Assembly: GCA_913045265.1 (NCBI GenBank)
Contig: CAJWQX010000010.1
Span: 1-59,800 of the forward strand
Reading direction: 5' to 3'
Source of the DNA: UBA11889 sp002313255
GTDB taxonomy: Bacteria; Pseudomonadota; Gammaproteobacteria; Pseudomonadales; Azotimanducaceae
DNA: 59,800 bases
A program made the position numbers and the translations under genes. Each line of letters opens with the position of its first letter. Position 1 is the first letter of the stretch. The notes beneath the pieces are model-generated. The model had not been told where the DNA came from. It searched no databases and saw nothing but the letters and a program-made list of their open reading frames with translations. Below are positions 35,206 to 42,692 of this stretch, piece after piece.

Positions 35206-36069
35206 TTAGGCAGCCTCCATATGGGTTTTAAGCTTCTTCATGGCATTTTGCTCGAGCTGGCGTATCCGCTCGGCAGAAACGCCATAGTTCTTCCCCAGTT
35301 CTTGTAGAGTGGTTTTTTCTTCTGCGAGCCAGCGATTCTGAAGGATATCCCGACTGCGATCGTCGAGCTGATCCATCGCAGTTCGTAGTTTCGCTTGAGA
35401 CTGCTGTGCCCAATCTTCTTTCTCTACCAAGTCGGCGGGATCTTGCCCTTCATCACTTAGAAAATGAGCTGGCGCGCCGAAGTTATTACTATGATCTCCA
35501 TCGTCAGTATCGTCGCCGTCAAATCCGACATCGCGGGCGGCTAATCGCCCTTCCATCTGCGTTACGACCTTCGGTTCGACACCAAGATCCTCTGCAATAG
35601 CTCGGGTTTCTTCTGCTGTTAGCCAACTAAGCGTCTTTTTGCGATTTCGCAGATTAAAAAATAATTTTCGTTGTCCTTTGGTCGTCGCGACCTTAACGAC
35701 TCGCCAGTTACGCAACACAAACTCGTGGATTTCCGCCTTGATCCAATGAACAGCAAAAGACACTAATCGCACGCCGAAGGATGGATCGAACCGCTTCACC
35801 GCCTTCATAAGACCAACATTACCTTCCTGAATAAGATCACCGATCGGTAATCCATACCCCCGATACCCTTTGGCAAGGTGGACAACGAAACGGAGATGGC
35901 AAAGCACGAGCTCGCGAGCCGCTTCGAGATCATTGTCATCAAAAAAACGTTCCGCTAGCTCCCTTTCCCGCTCAGGTGTCAGTATCGGTAGTGCATTGAT
36001 TGTCCGGATATACGCGTCCAAATCCCGCCCTGGGGACACGATTTCCAACAACATAACGTCGGTACTCAA
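35206..36069 (-). CDS. rpoH: RNA polymerase heat-shock sigma factor (sigma-32)
   Basis: Directs RNA polymerase to heat-shock promoters. About 287 residues: region 1-2 with DLDAYIRTINALPILT, HLRFVVHLAKGYRGYGLP and DLIQEGNVGLMKAVKRFDP, the RpoH-specific box QRKLFFNLR, and region 4 ending YGVSAERIRQLEQNAMKKLK. I prefer the TTG at 36069 because GAGG lies 8 nt upstream and the N-terminal length then matches E. coli; the next candidate is ATG 36054. A perfect CIRCE operator begins 33 nt upstream, which suggests HrcA repression. It follows ftsX by 76 nt, the conserved ftsYEX-rpoH order. Confidence 0.95.
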   Translation of the reverse strand: MSTDVMLLEIVSPGRDLDAYIRTINALPILTPERERELAERFFDDNDLEAARELVLCHLRFVVHLAKGYRGYGLPIGDLIQEGNVGLMKAVKRFDPSFGVRLVSFAVHWIKAEIHEFVLRNWRVVKVATTKGQRKLFFNLRNRKKTLSWLTAEETRAIAEDLGVEPKVVTQMEGRLAARDVGFDGDDTDDGDHSNNFGAPAHFLSDEGQDPADLVEKEDWAQQSQAKLRTAMDQLDDRSRDILQNRWLAEEKTTLQELGKNYGVSAERIRQLEQNAMKKLKTHMEAA

Positions 36070-36101
36070 CTTGATAACCTCGGTAGCAACATAATGGCAT
36101 T

Positions 36102-36128
36102 TTAGCACTCTCATCATACGAGTGCTAA
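36102..36128 (-). promoter_or_regulatory. CIRCE operator (HrcA binding site) upstream of rpoH
   Basis: On the minus strand TTAGCACTC is followed by a 9-nt spacer and then GAGTGCTAA: a perfect match to the CIRCE consensus TTAGCACTC-N9-GAGTGCTAA. It sits in the 76-nt gap between the ftsX stop (36146) and the rpoH start (36069). The spacer contains TATGAT, a plausible -10 box, with TTGACT 13 nt upstream of it, which is too close for a standard -35. HrcA is the heat-shock repressor that binds CIRCE, usually at groESL or dnaK operons. hrcA itself is not in this window. Confidence 0.9.
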
Positions 36129-36145
36129 CCGAGTCAACACATTGA

Positions 36146-37099
36146 TTAATCGATATTTATTTCCCTAAGTCGTTGATTTGACGCCACTAATCCTCCGATT
36201 ACACCTAGAATCACGCCAACGAGGCCTAGGCCAAAGTAAAACGCCGGCTCATCGCCCTGTAAATTCACCATCTGACCATAGCTCGACCATAGGGCTCCGA
36301 GCGGAGCTTCAAGTAAGATAAGAGCTGCCGACAAGACCATCGCCGCGACCAAAGCTCCCCCGAGACCGTAGATCGCACCAGAGTACAAGAACGGTCTCGT
36401 AATAAATGCGTTTGTTGCACCAACTAGCTTGAGTACTTTGATTTCTTCAAGGCGCAACTCAAGTGCGAGACGAACCGAAGCCGCAGTAATAAGTACCGCA
36501 CCCGCACCGAATAAAACACCGAGCACCCATCCTAGCCGACTGATGAACTCGTCAATCGCTTGCAAGCGCTGAAGCCATGCCCTTTCGACAACAATTTCGT
36601 CAACGACGCCTAGCTCCCCGAATTGCAACGCGACGTCACTAAGGCGCTTAAGAGAGAGTTGATCATCTACCGCGACCCGCGCCGATGCTGGTAGCGGATT
36701 GGACTCAAGAAGCGTCATCGCATCCATGATCACCTTGTACGAACTAAATTCGTTCAGAGCTTCCTCGGGCGTAACCGTTGTAACCGTCACAACGTCACTG
36801 TGGCTACGAATTTGTTGAACCAATTCGTTTATATCGCCCTCCGACGCACCGACCTTGAAATAAACCGAAAAGCTATTGAGGCTATCCCACTGTCTCGAGA
36901 TCACTTCGATATTTCTTTCGATCAAATACAAGCCTGCTGGCAGCGACATTGCGGTGCCAATCAAAAGCCATACCAACAGGCTTGTGCCGAACCGACGGCT
37001 CGTGAAACGAACACTATCCCTAATGACACTTACGTGATCTCGAAACGTTGCCGCAATAGGCCTCTTGGACCTGGGCCATGGTTCGTTAGACGCTGCCAT
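36146..37099 (-). CDS. ftsX: Cell division protein FtsX
   Basis: Membrane partner of FtsE; the complex activates periplasmic peptidoglycan hydrolases at the septum. The 317-residue protein has an N-terminal cytoplasmic tail, a TM helix (LLVWLLIGTAMSLPAGLYLI), a periplasmic domain of about 100 residues, then three TM helices including GVLFGAGAVLITAASVRLA and the LEEIKVLKLVGAT motif. The ATG 37099 overlaps the ftsE end by 14 nt; another ATG lies 11 codons earlier. Encoded after ftsY and ftsE. Confidence 0.93.
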   Translation of the reverse strand: MAASNEPWPRSKRPIAATFRDHVSVIRDSVRFTSRRFGTSLLVWLLIGTAMSLPAGLYLIERNIEVISRQWDSLNSFSVYFKVGASEGDINELVQQIRSHSDVVTVTTVTPEEALNEFSSYKVIMDAMTLLESNPLPASARVAVDDQLSLKRLSDVALQFGELGVVDEIVVERAWLQRLQAIDEFISRLGWVLGVLFGAGAVLITAASVRLALELRLEEIKVLKLVGATNAFITRPFLYSGAIYGLGGALVAAMVLSAALILLEAPLGALWSSYGQMVNLQGDEPAFYFGLGLVGVILGVIGGLVASNQRLREINID

Positions 37100-37790
37100 C
37101 CTTCCATTTGTCCAAGTTTGTCGAATCGTCATCGCAGATCACACCGCCGCTAGCTAGCTCAACAATTCGAAACCCCATCGCATCAATCAATTCGCGATCA
37201 TGGCTCGCTACGATCACGGTTGTTCCGACCTGATTAAACTGTTCGAACAAGGTCATGATATCTCGCGATAAGTCCGGATCGAGATTGCCTGTCGGCTCGT
37301 CGGCGAGAAGTACTTTAGGCCTATTGACTACGGCCCTAGCAATACCCACTCGCTGTCGTTCGCCCGTCGAGAGAGCCCGCGTTCCAAGCCGTTCCTTTTC
37401 GAGCAAGCCTACGCGTGACAGCGCTGCTCGAACCCTCCTCGCGACATCCTGCTCACGCATACCCGCGACTTTGAGGGGCAGCGCCACATTTTCGTACACG
37501 CTCCTTTCCGAAAGCAGGTGATGATCCTGAAATACTGCCCCAAGATTTTGACGGTATGCAGGGATTTTTCTAACGGGTAATTTGACGATATTGACGTCGT
37601 TAACGAAAATCTGGCCGCGCGTGGGACTTTCTGTCCGTAAAAGTAGACGAAGAAACGTACTTTTCCCCGCCCCAGAGTGACCGGTCAAAAATGTCATGGT
37701 CCCTTCGGGAAAGACGACCGATACATCCTTTAGCGCTTCACCGCCGCCCTGAAATCGTTTCGTGACCCTCTGAAATTCGATCTTACTCAC
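37086..37790 (-). CDS. ftsE: Cell division ATP-binding protein FtsE
   Basis: ABC ATPase of the FtsEX division complex. The 234-residue protein has Walker A GHSGAGKSTFLRLL (about 35-45), the Q-loop AVFQDHHLL, the signature LSTGERQRVGIARA (commonly LSGGEQQR), Walker B VLLADEPTGNLD and the H-loop VIVASHD. The start is GTG 37790, overlapping the ftsY stop as GTGA; earlier codons in frame lie within ftsY. Middle gene of ftsY-ftsE-ftsX. Confidence 0.95.
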   Translation of the reverse strand: MSKIEFQRVTKRFQGGGEALKDVSVVFPEGTMTFLTGHSGAGKSTFLRLLLRTESPTRGQIFVNDVNIVKLPVRKIPAYRQNLGAVFQDHHLLSERSVYENVALPLKVAGMREQDVARRVRAALSRVGLLEKERLGTRALSTGERQRVGIARAVVNRPKVLLADEPTGNLDPDLSRDIMTLFEQFNQVGTTVIVASHDRELIDAMGFRIVELASGGVICDDDSTNLDKWKDGSV

Positions 37791-38737
37791 GGCGCGAGTA
37801 ATGCTTCGACGAAAGCATCCGGATCGAACGGCTCCAAATCGTCCGCCGACTCTCCAAGACCAATGAAGTAGACCGGCGTGCATTCCTGCGAAGCTTGCGC
37901 ATGCGCCAGCGAAAACAAGACGCCACCCCTGGCCGAGCCATCCAACTTGGCCACCACCATGCCAGACACTCCGACTGCCTCGTCAAAGTCATGGAGTTGA
38001 GACAAGGCATTTTGGCCAACATTTGCGTCAATCACCAATAGGCATTCGTGCGGTGCAGTTTCGTCCGTGCGGGCAATAACGCGCTTTATTTTTGATAATT
38101 CATCCATGAGCCCTTTCTTTGCTTGCAATCGACCCGCCGTATCCGCCAATACAACATCTATGCCTCGACGTTTTGCCGTTTCGATCGCATCGTAAATGAC
38201 GGCCGCGCTGTCAGCACCTGACTGTTGGGCCACGACCGGGACGTCGTTTGAAGTACCCCACGCCTGGATCTGTTCGGTCGCAGCAGCTCGGAACGTGTCC
38301 CCAGCTGCAAGCAACGTGGAAAAGCCAGCGACTTCCAGGTGTTTCGATAGCTTGCCAATCGTAGTCGTCTTTCCCACTCCATTTACCCCGATGAAAAGCA
38401 CCACGAAAGGCCTTGCTGACCCAATTTGGAACGGTTTGCCCAGAGGACGCGCCATCTCAGTTAATTCGACCCGTAACGCCTGGTGAAGCGCCTTCCTATC
38501 CGAAAGCTCGTTGCGTGATAGGCGCCCCTTGAGGCCCGCAATAATCGCCTCAGCGGCGTCAATGCCGACGTCGGTAGTCAACAAGCTTGCCTCGAGGTCT
38601 AATAGAGTGTTCTCGTCAATTCTTTTTTCGCCCAGAACAAGATCCCCAATGCCATGGGAGACCTTTAATCGGGTTTTACCGAGGGATCGAATAAAACGTC
38701 CTCGTAAACCCTCGTTTTTTGCGCCTTCTTCTCCCAC
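37787..38737 (-). CDS. ftsY: Signal recognition particle receptor FtsY
   Basis: SRP receptor GTPase that docks ribosomes to the translocon. The 316 residues make up the N and G domains only: GVNGVGKTTTIGKLSKHL (G1), DTFRAAATEQIQAW, VLADTAGRLQAKKGLMDEL (G3), VVAKLDGSARGG (G4) and the end GLGESADDLEPFDPDAFVEALL. The long acidic N-terminal domain of E. coli FtsY (497 residues) is absent, as in many bacteria. Start is GTG 38737, only 9 nt from the divergent rsmD start. Confidence 0.94.
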   Translation of the reverse strand: MGEEGAKNEGLRGRFIRSLGKTRLKVSHGIGDLVLGEKRIDENTLLDLEASLLTTDVGIDAAEAIIAGLKGRLSRNELSDRKALHQALRVELTEMARPLGKPFQIGSARPFVVLFIGVNGVGKTTTIGKLSKHLEVAGFSTLLAAGDTFRAAATEQIQAWGTSNDVPVVAQQSGADSAAVIYDAIETAKRRGIDVVLADTAGRLQAKKGLMDELSKIKRVIARTDETAPHECLLVIDANVGQNALSQLHDFDEAVGVSGMVVAKLDGSARGGVLFSLAHAQASQECTPVYFIGLGESADDLEPFDPDAFVEALLAP

Positions 38738-38746
38738 TATCCCTTT

Positions 38747-39307
38747 GTGCCATCAAATAAACGCCAGACCGTCCGTATTATCGGTGGTAAGTGGAAGCGG
38801 CGAAAGCTCGTTGTCACGAACACCGAAGGGTTACGCCCAACCCTTGATCGGGTAAGGGAATCGCTATTTAACTGGCTTAACCTCGAACTTTCGGGCGCGC
38901 GAGTTCTGGATCTATATGCCGGCACCGGCGCGTTGGGATTTGAAGCCCTTTCCCGCGGTGCTGCTCGAGCAACATTCGTCGATTCTGATACCCGGGTGGC
39001 CGCGGAACTCAAAAAGGCAGCGACAGAGCTCGAAGCACCAGCAACCATCGTGTGTAGCGACGCCACTAGTTGGCTTGAGAGTCAAACGCAAAGCTGGGAT
39101 ATCGTTTTCTTGGATCCTCCGTTCGAAAATCAACAGCATCAGAACATTCTGGACCTACTGGACCATCACCTCGAAACGGACGCCTTCGTTTACCTGGAAA
39201 GACCGCGTCAAGCCGAATTTGCACATCCCAAGTATGAAGTGTGGAAAAAATCGTTCGCAGGTGAAGTAAGTTTCGCGCTGTTGCGTCTTCGAACCTTCTG
39301 TTTGTGA
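38747..39307 (+). CDS. rsmD: 16S rRNA (guanine966-N2)-methyltransferase
   Basis: Methylates G966 in 16S rRNA. The 186-residue protein has VRIIGGKWKRRKL, LRPTLDRVRESLFNWL, LDLYAGTGALGFEALSRGA (SAM site, in part) and the catalytic DIVFLDPPF. GTG 38747 gives the family N-terminus. It diverges from ftsY with 9 bp between the two start codons and is followed by coaD after 47 nt. The rsmD-ftsY divergent pair is conserved in Gammaproteobacteria, but spacing this short is notable. Confidence 0.94.
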   Translation: MPSNKRQTVRIIGGKWKRRKLVVTNTEGLRPTLDRVRESLFNWLNLELSGARVLDLYAGTGALGFEALSRGAARATFVDSDTRVAAELKKAATELEAPATIVCSDATSWLESQTQSWDIVFLDPPFENQQHQNILDLLDHHLETDAFVYLERPRQAEFAHPKYEVWKKSFAGEVSFALLRLRTFCL

Positions 39308-39354
39308 CCGATTGGGTGTTGGGCTAGTATCGCCGCGAATATTGGAGTCCAAGC

Positions 39355-39837
39355 GTGTCGTCAGTAGTTTACCCAGGAAGCTTCAACCCTATCACTCACG
39401 GCCATACCAACATTGTCGAGCGAGCGCTAAACCTTTTTGACCACGTCGTGATCGCGATAGGAACGTCTGTCGATAAAGATCCGACCACATACCTTGCCGA
39501 TCGAATGGAACTCTGTCGCGAAGCACTTGCCCATCTTGACGATCAAGTATCCGTCGAAGGTTTTAACGGTTTGCTGGTGGACTATGTGCGTTCGAAGAAC
39601 ACTCGTTTCGTATTGAGAGGACTTCGCACATTGACCGATTACGACTACGAATTCCAGATGCTATCCATGAATCAATCTTTGGATCAGGACATCGAGTATG
39701 TTCTTCTACCCACCGCTCATAAGTGGTCTTTTCTGTCCTCGTCTCGAGTTCGCGAAATCGCGGCTTTAGGCGGTGATATATCCAACTTCGTTCACCCCGC
39801 CATCGTGGACTATTACAAAGAGCAGAGTACGTCCTAA
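39355..39837 (+). CDS. coaD: Phosphopantetheine adenylyltransferase
   Basis: Fourth step of CoA synthesis; it forms dephospho-CoA. The 160-residue protein has VYPGSFNPITHGHTNIVERA with the nucleotidyl-transferase TxGH-type motif, FVLRGLRTLTDYDYEFQM and the WSFLSSSRVREIAALGG motif. GTG 39355 with the usual family length. It converges on mutM with 108 nt between stops; I see nothing else there. The coaBC gene in the same window encodes the preceding two CoA steps. Confidence 0.95.
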   Translation: MSSVVYPGSFNPITHGHTNIVERALNLFDHVVIAIGTSVDKDPTTYLADRMELCREALAHLDDQVSVEGFNGLLVDYVRSKNTRFVLRGLRTLTDYDYEFQMLSMNQSLDQDIEYVLLPTAHKWSFLSSSRVREIAALGGDISNFVHPAIVDYYKEQSTS

Positions 39838-39945
39838 TAAAAACTGATACTGCCTAACCAGACACATCTATGTGATTTTCTCGAACTGGAAGCAGGCTTC
39901 AGCATTACGAACAATATTCGTCAGCCGCGCTGTTGTCCGCCACTC

Positions 39946-40755
39946 TCAATGCTGGCAATACGGGCAGTACACAGTCGCTCGCTGCCCCAACCGAATCCCC
40001 TTCAGTATCGTCTCGCACCGAAGACATCGTTTACCTTCACGCCCATATACGAATAATTCCTGTCGAAAATATCCGGGCTTCCCATCGCTCCCAACGTAAT
40101 CCCTCAAAGTCGTGCCGCCCATCGCGATTGCTTTCTCTAACGTGCTTCGGATAGCTCGTTCAAGCCCTACATAACGATCCTTCGAAATGCGACCGGCTGC
40201 ATTTCGAGGACGAATACCGGCCCGATAAAGCGACTCATTTGCGTATATGTTTCCCACACCAACCACGACCTGCGCGTTCATGATGAACGTTTTTATGGCC
40301 TGACGACGGTGCCGAGAAACGTGGTGCAAGTATTCGCCACTAAAATCGGCGCTCAGGGGCTCGGGCCCTAAATTTTTTAACAACCAATGCGCTTCAACCG
40401 GGTCGGGTGAGAAGTGAATACTTCCGAATCGTCGGGGATCGCTGAGTCGCAATACCTGATCGTCCTCGAAATGAAAATCCACGTGATCATGCTTGCCCAC
40501 TGGCATATTTGCTGAAACAACGCGCAACCGTCCTGACATGCCTAAATGTATGAGCATCGTCACACCCGAGAATCGAAATAGTAGGTACTTCGCCCTCCGA
40601 TCAACCGCGCTAAGTCGCAGTCCGGACAGCCCATTAGGAACGACTACGGGCCAGCGAAGCCTCGATTCCCGAACTACAACCTCGACCAGGCGTCGACCCT
40701 CTAAAACCCGGGCAACACCTCGTCGCGTTGTTTCAACCTCAGGAAGCTCTGGCAG
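39946..40755 (-). CDS. mutM: Formamidopyrimidine-DNA glycosylase (Fpg), CTG start
   Basis: Removes 8-oxoguanine and other oxidised purines from DNA. Translating from CTG 40755 gives PELPEVETTRRG immediately after the initiator, so the catalytic N-terminal Pro and Glu are present, then RRAKYLL, IHLGMSGRLRV, KHDHVDFHF, VGVGNIYANESL, GGTTLRDYVGSDG and the zinc finger CLRC...CPYC. Length becomes 269 residues, the same as E. coli MutM. No ATG, GTG or TTG is possible at the N-terminus, because the codon before CTG is the in-frame TAA of rpmG. The first ATG inside (40563) would remove the active site. Third gene of rpmB-rpmG-mutM. Confidence 0.92.
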   Translation of the reverse strand: MPELPEVETTRRGVARVLEGRRLVEVVVRESRLRWPVVVPNGLSGLRLSAVDRRAKYLLFRFSGVTMLIHLGMSGRLRVVSANMPVGKHDHVDFHFEDDQVLRLSDPRRFGSIHFSPDPVEAHWLLKNLGPEPLSADFSGEYLHHVSRHRRQAIKTFIMNAQVVVGVGNIYANESLYRAGIRPRNAAGRISKDRYVGLERAIRSTLEKAIAMGGTTLRDYVGSDGKPGYFRQELFVYGREGKRCLRCETILKGIRLGQRATVYCPYCQH

Positions 40756-40911
40756 TTACTTGATCTTCTCTTCCCGATAAATCACGTGTTTACGCACGAC
40801 CGGGTCATATTTTCTGAGTTCGAGCTTGTCAGGGCTGAGGCGCTTATTTTTCGTCGTCGTGTAGTAGTGTCCAGTATCCGCGCTGCTTACCAACTTAATT
40901 TTATCTCGCAT
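40756..40911 (-). CDS. rpmG: 50S ribosomal protein L33
   Basis: A 51-residue ribosomal protein beginning MRDKIKLVSSADTGHYYTTT and ending VVRKHVIYREEKIK, lacking the zinc-binding Cys pairs and hence the C-minus form, as in E. coli. The N-terminus is slightly shorter than E. coli L33 (MAKGIREKIK). The ATG at 40911 overlaps the rpmB stop by one base (TGATG). Its TAA stop is directly followed, in the same frame, by the CTG start of mutM. Confidence 0.95.
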   Translation of the reverse strand: MRDKIKLVSSADTGHYYTTTKNKRLSPDKLELRKYDPVVRKHVIYREEKIK

Positions 40912-41147
40912 CAGACTTTCTCCCCGCGTTTGCGTATATCAGCAAGGACTTCTTCAATGCCTTTTTTATCGATGATGCGCATCCCGGCCGTCGAAACTCG
41001 CAGCCGCACAAACCGCTTTTCATTTTCTACCCAGAACCGATGATTCTGAATGTTCGGGAGAAATCGCCGCCGCGTCTTATTGTTTGCGTGGGAAACGTGA
41101 TTGCCGCTCATGGGCCGCTTACCGGTAACTTGACACACTTGGGACAT
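40911..41147 (-). CDS. rpmB: 50S ribosomal protein L28
   Basis: A 78-residue large-subunit protein. MSQVCQVTGKRPMSGNHVSHA, RRRFLPNIQNHRFW (each in part) and RVSTAGMRIIDKKGI match L28 closely. ATG 41147. First gene of rpmB-rpmG-mutM, with a predicted promoter at 41174-41202. The leader is about 20 nt and has no obvious Shine-Dalgarno sequence. Confidence 0.96.
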   Translation of the reverse strand: MSQVCQVTGKRPMSGNHVSHANNKTRRRFLPNIQNHRFWVENEKRFVRLRVSTAGMRIIDKKGIEEVLADIRKRGEKV

Positions 41148-41173
41148 GGGGGACGCCGAAAAAAGGATGCGTC

Positions 41174-41202
41174 TTTATACCAAAGCGCTCGCCCCAAACC
41201 AA
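41174..41202 (-). promoter_or_regulatory. Predicted sigma-70 promoter of rpmB-rpmG-mutM
   Basis: On the minus strand TTGGTT (41202-41197), a 17-nt spacer, and TATAAA (41179-41174) preceded by TGG form a good extended-type sigma-70 promoter. The expected transcription start near 41167 leaves a leader of about 20 nt before the rpmB ATG. Confidence 0.55.
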
Positions 41203-41370
41203 GTCAGAAACCCCAATTCATGCGGGCCTCTTCCAATAAGGGCGTTAACCAAATACCACACTTTTAGCAACCGATCGATGGTACAAAAAATCTCTTCGAT
41301 CCCGAGCGTCCCGACGCCTGGTATATGACGTGCTATCCTCGCGCCCCCCTGATTTTCACAGCTATGAATA

Positions 41371-42582
41371 ATGCAAGGGAAACGCGTCGTACTTGGCATC
41401 GGAGGTGGTATCGCGGCTTACAAGACACCCGCACTTGTGCGGCAGCTCGCCGCTGCCGGGATGGACGTCATACCGGTAATGACCGAATCGGCGAATCACT
41501 TCGTTACAGCCACGGTCCTGACCACCCTCTCGGGACACCGCGTTCGCAACGATTTATGGGATTTAGAAGCCGAGCGCTCGATGGGACACATCGAACTTGC
41601 CCGCTGGGCGGATACATTACTTATAGCACCCGCAACGGCAAACCTACTCGCGCGTCTCGCGAACGGCCTGAGCAATGATCTACTCACAACCCTTTACTTG
41701 GCGACCACGGCTCCGACAGTCGTCGCACCAGCTATGAACCTGGAAATGTGGAATCACTCTGCAACGAAAAGAAACATCGGAGTGCTCGAAACTGACGGCG
41801 TTAGCATCATCGGACCCGACTGCGGCGAGCAAGCCTGTGGCGAAACTGGACCAGGAAGAATGCTCAAGATAGAAGATATTGTCTCGCACTTGCTTATGAC
41901 AACCGGCCCTAACGATACGCCGATGATCGGGGTTAGGGTTCTGGTTACTGCAGGGCCCACAAGGGAATCGATTGATCCCGTCCGCTACATAACGAACTTA
42001 AGCTCTGGCAAGCAGGGCTACGCGATCGCGGAGGCCGCCAGGGATGCTGGTGCCATCGTCACCTTAGTAAGTGGTCCCGTCGCGCTACCTCCGCCCAAGG
42101 GAGTCCGGCAAATAAATATCATTTCTGCTGCAGAGATGAAGTCGGCAGTATTAGATATAGCGAACGATATCGACATCATGTTTGGCGTCGCTGCAGTTGC
42201 CGACTATCGACCTTCCCATTCGGAACTTCACAAAATAAAAAAAATGCAACAAAATGGCTCGTCGATGTCCATCGAGCTCGTCGAAAACGATGACATTCTT
42301 GCAAGCGTTGCCGCATTGTCGGATCCCCCTTACTTAGTCGGATTCGCAGCAGAAACACAAAGCTTCATAAAAAATGCAGTTCAAAAACGTGAGCGCAAAT
42401 GCCTTGATGCAATCGTCGTGAACGATGTATCCGACCACTCCATCGGATTCGATAGTGACGAAAACGAAGTTACCCTTTTGCATGAGCATGGCGAGACCAC
42501 TTTTGAAAAGTCACCTAAAGCCGAGATTGCAAATAAGTTGGTCGCCGCAATCTCTGAGCTATATACGAGCAGTAGGACCTAG
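41371..42582 (+). CDS. coaBC: Bifunctional phosphopantothenoylcysteine decarboxylase/phosphopantothenate-cysteine ligase
   Basis: Catalyses two CoA steps. The 403 residues hold an FMN decarboxylase domain (CoaC, about 1-180) with GIGGGIAAYKTPALV, the catalytic His in SMGHIELARWAD, APAMNLEMW and the lid Cys in ACGETGPGRM. The ligase domain (CoaB, about 190-403) has VLVTAGPTRESIDPVRYITN, SSGKQG and VAAVADYRP. ATG 41371. It diverges from rpmB across 223 nt without a gene. In many relatives dut follows; here the next gene is algC after 110 nt. Confidence 0.95.
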   Translation: MQGKRVVLGIGGGIAAYKTPALVRQLAAAGMDVIPVMTESANHFVTATVLTTLSGHRVRNDLWDLEAERSMGHIELARWADTLLIAPATANLLARLANGLSNDLLTTLYLATTAPTVVAPAMNLEMWNHSATKRNIGVLETDGVSIIGPDCGEQACGETGPGRMLKIEDIVSHLLMTTGPNDTPMIGVRVLVTAGPTRESIDPVRYITNLSSGKQGYAIAEAARDAGAIVTLVSGPVALPPPKGVRQINIISAAEMKSAVLDIANDIDIMFGVAAVADYRPSHSELHKIKKMQQNGSSMSIELVENDDILASVAALSDPPYLVGFAAETQSFIKNAVQKRERKCLDAIVVNDVSDHSIGFDSDENEVTLLHEHGETTFEKSPKAEIANKLVAAISELYTSSRT

Positions 42583-42692
42583 CGTTGAAACTCTCGAACC
42601 GGGTAGTATGCTTGCGCTTTTGAGCTAGCTCGCTCCTATTCACAGCAACTCCACGCAAATTCCCTCACGCACGCACGGACACTGAGCAAACC

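Noticed and set aside
39946..40563. mutM as an N-terminally truncated pseudogene starting at the first ATG
   Set aside because: The missing N-terminus is encoded without interruption from a CTG at 40755 and contains the complete catalytic PELPEVE segment; total length equals that of E. coli MutM.
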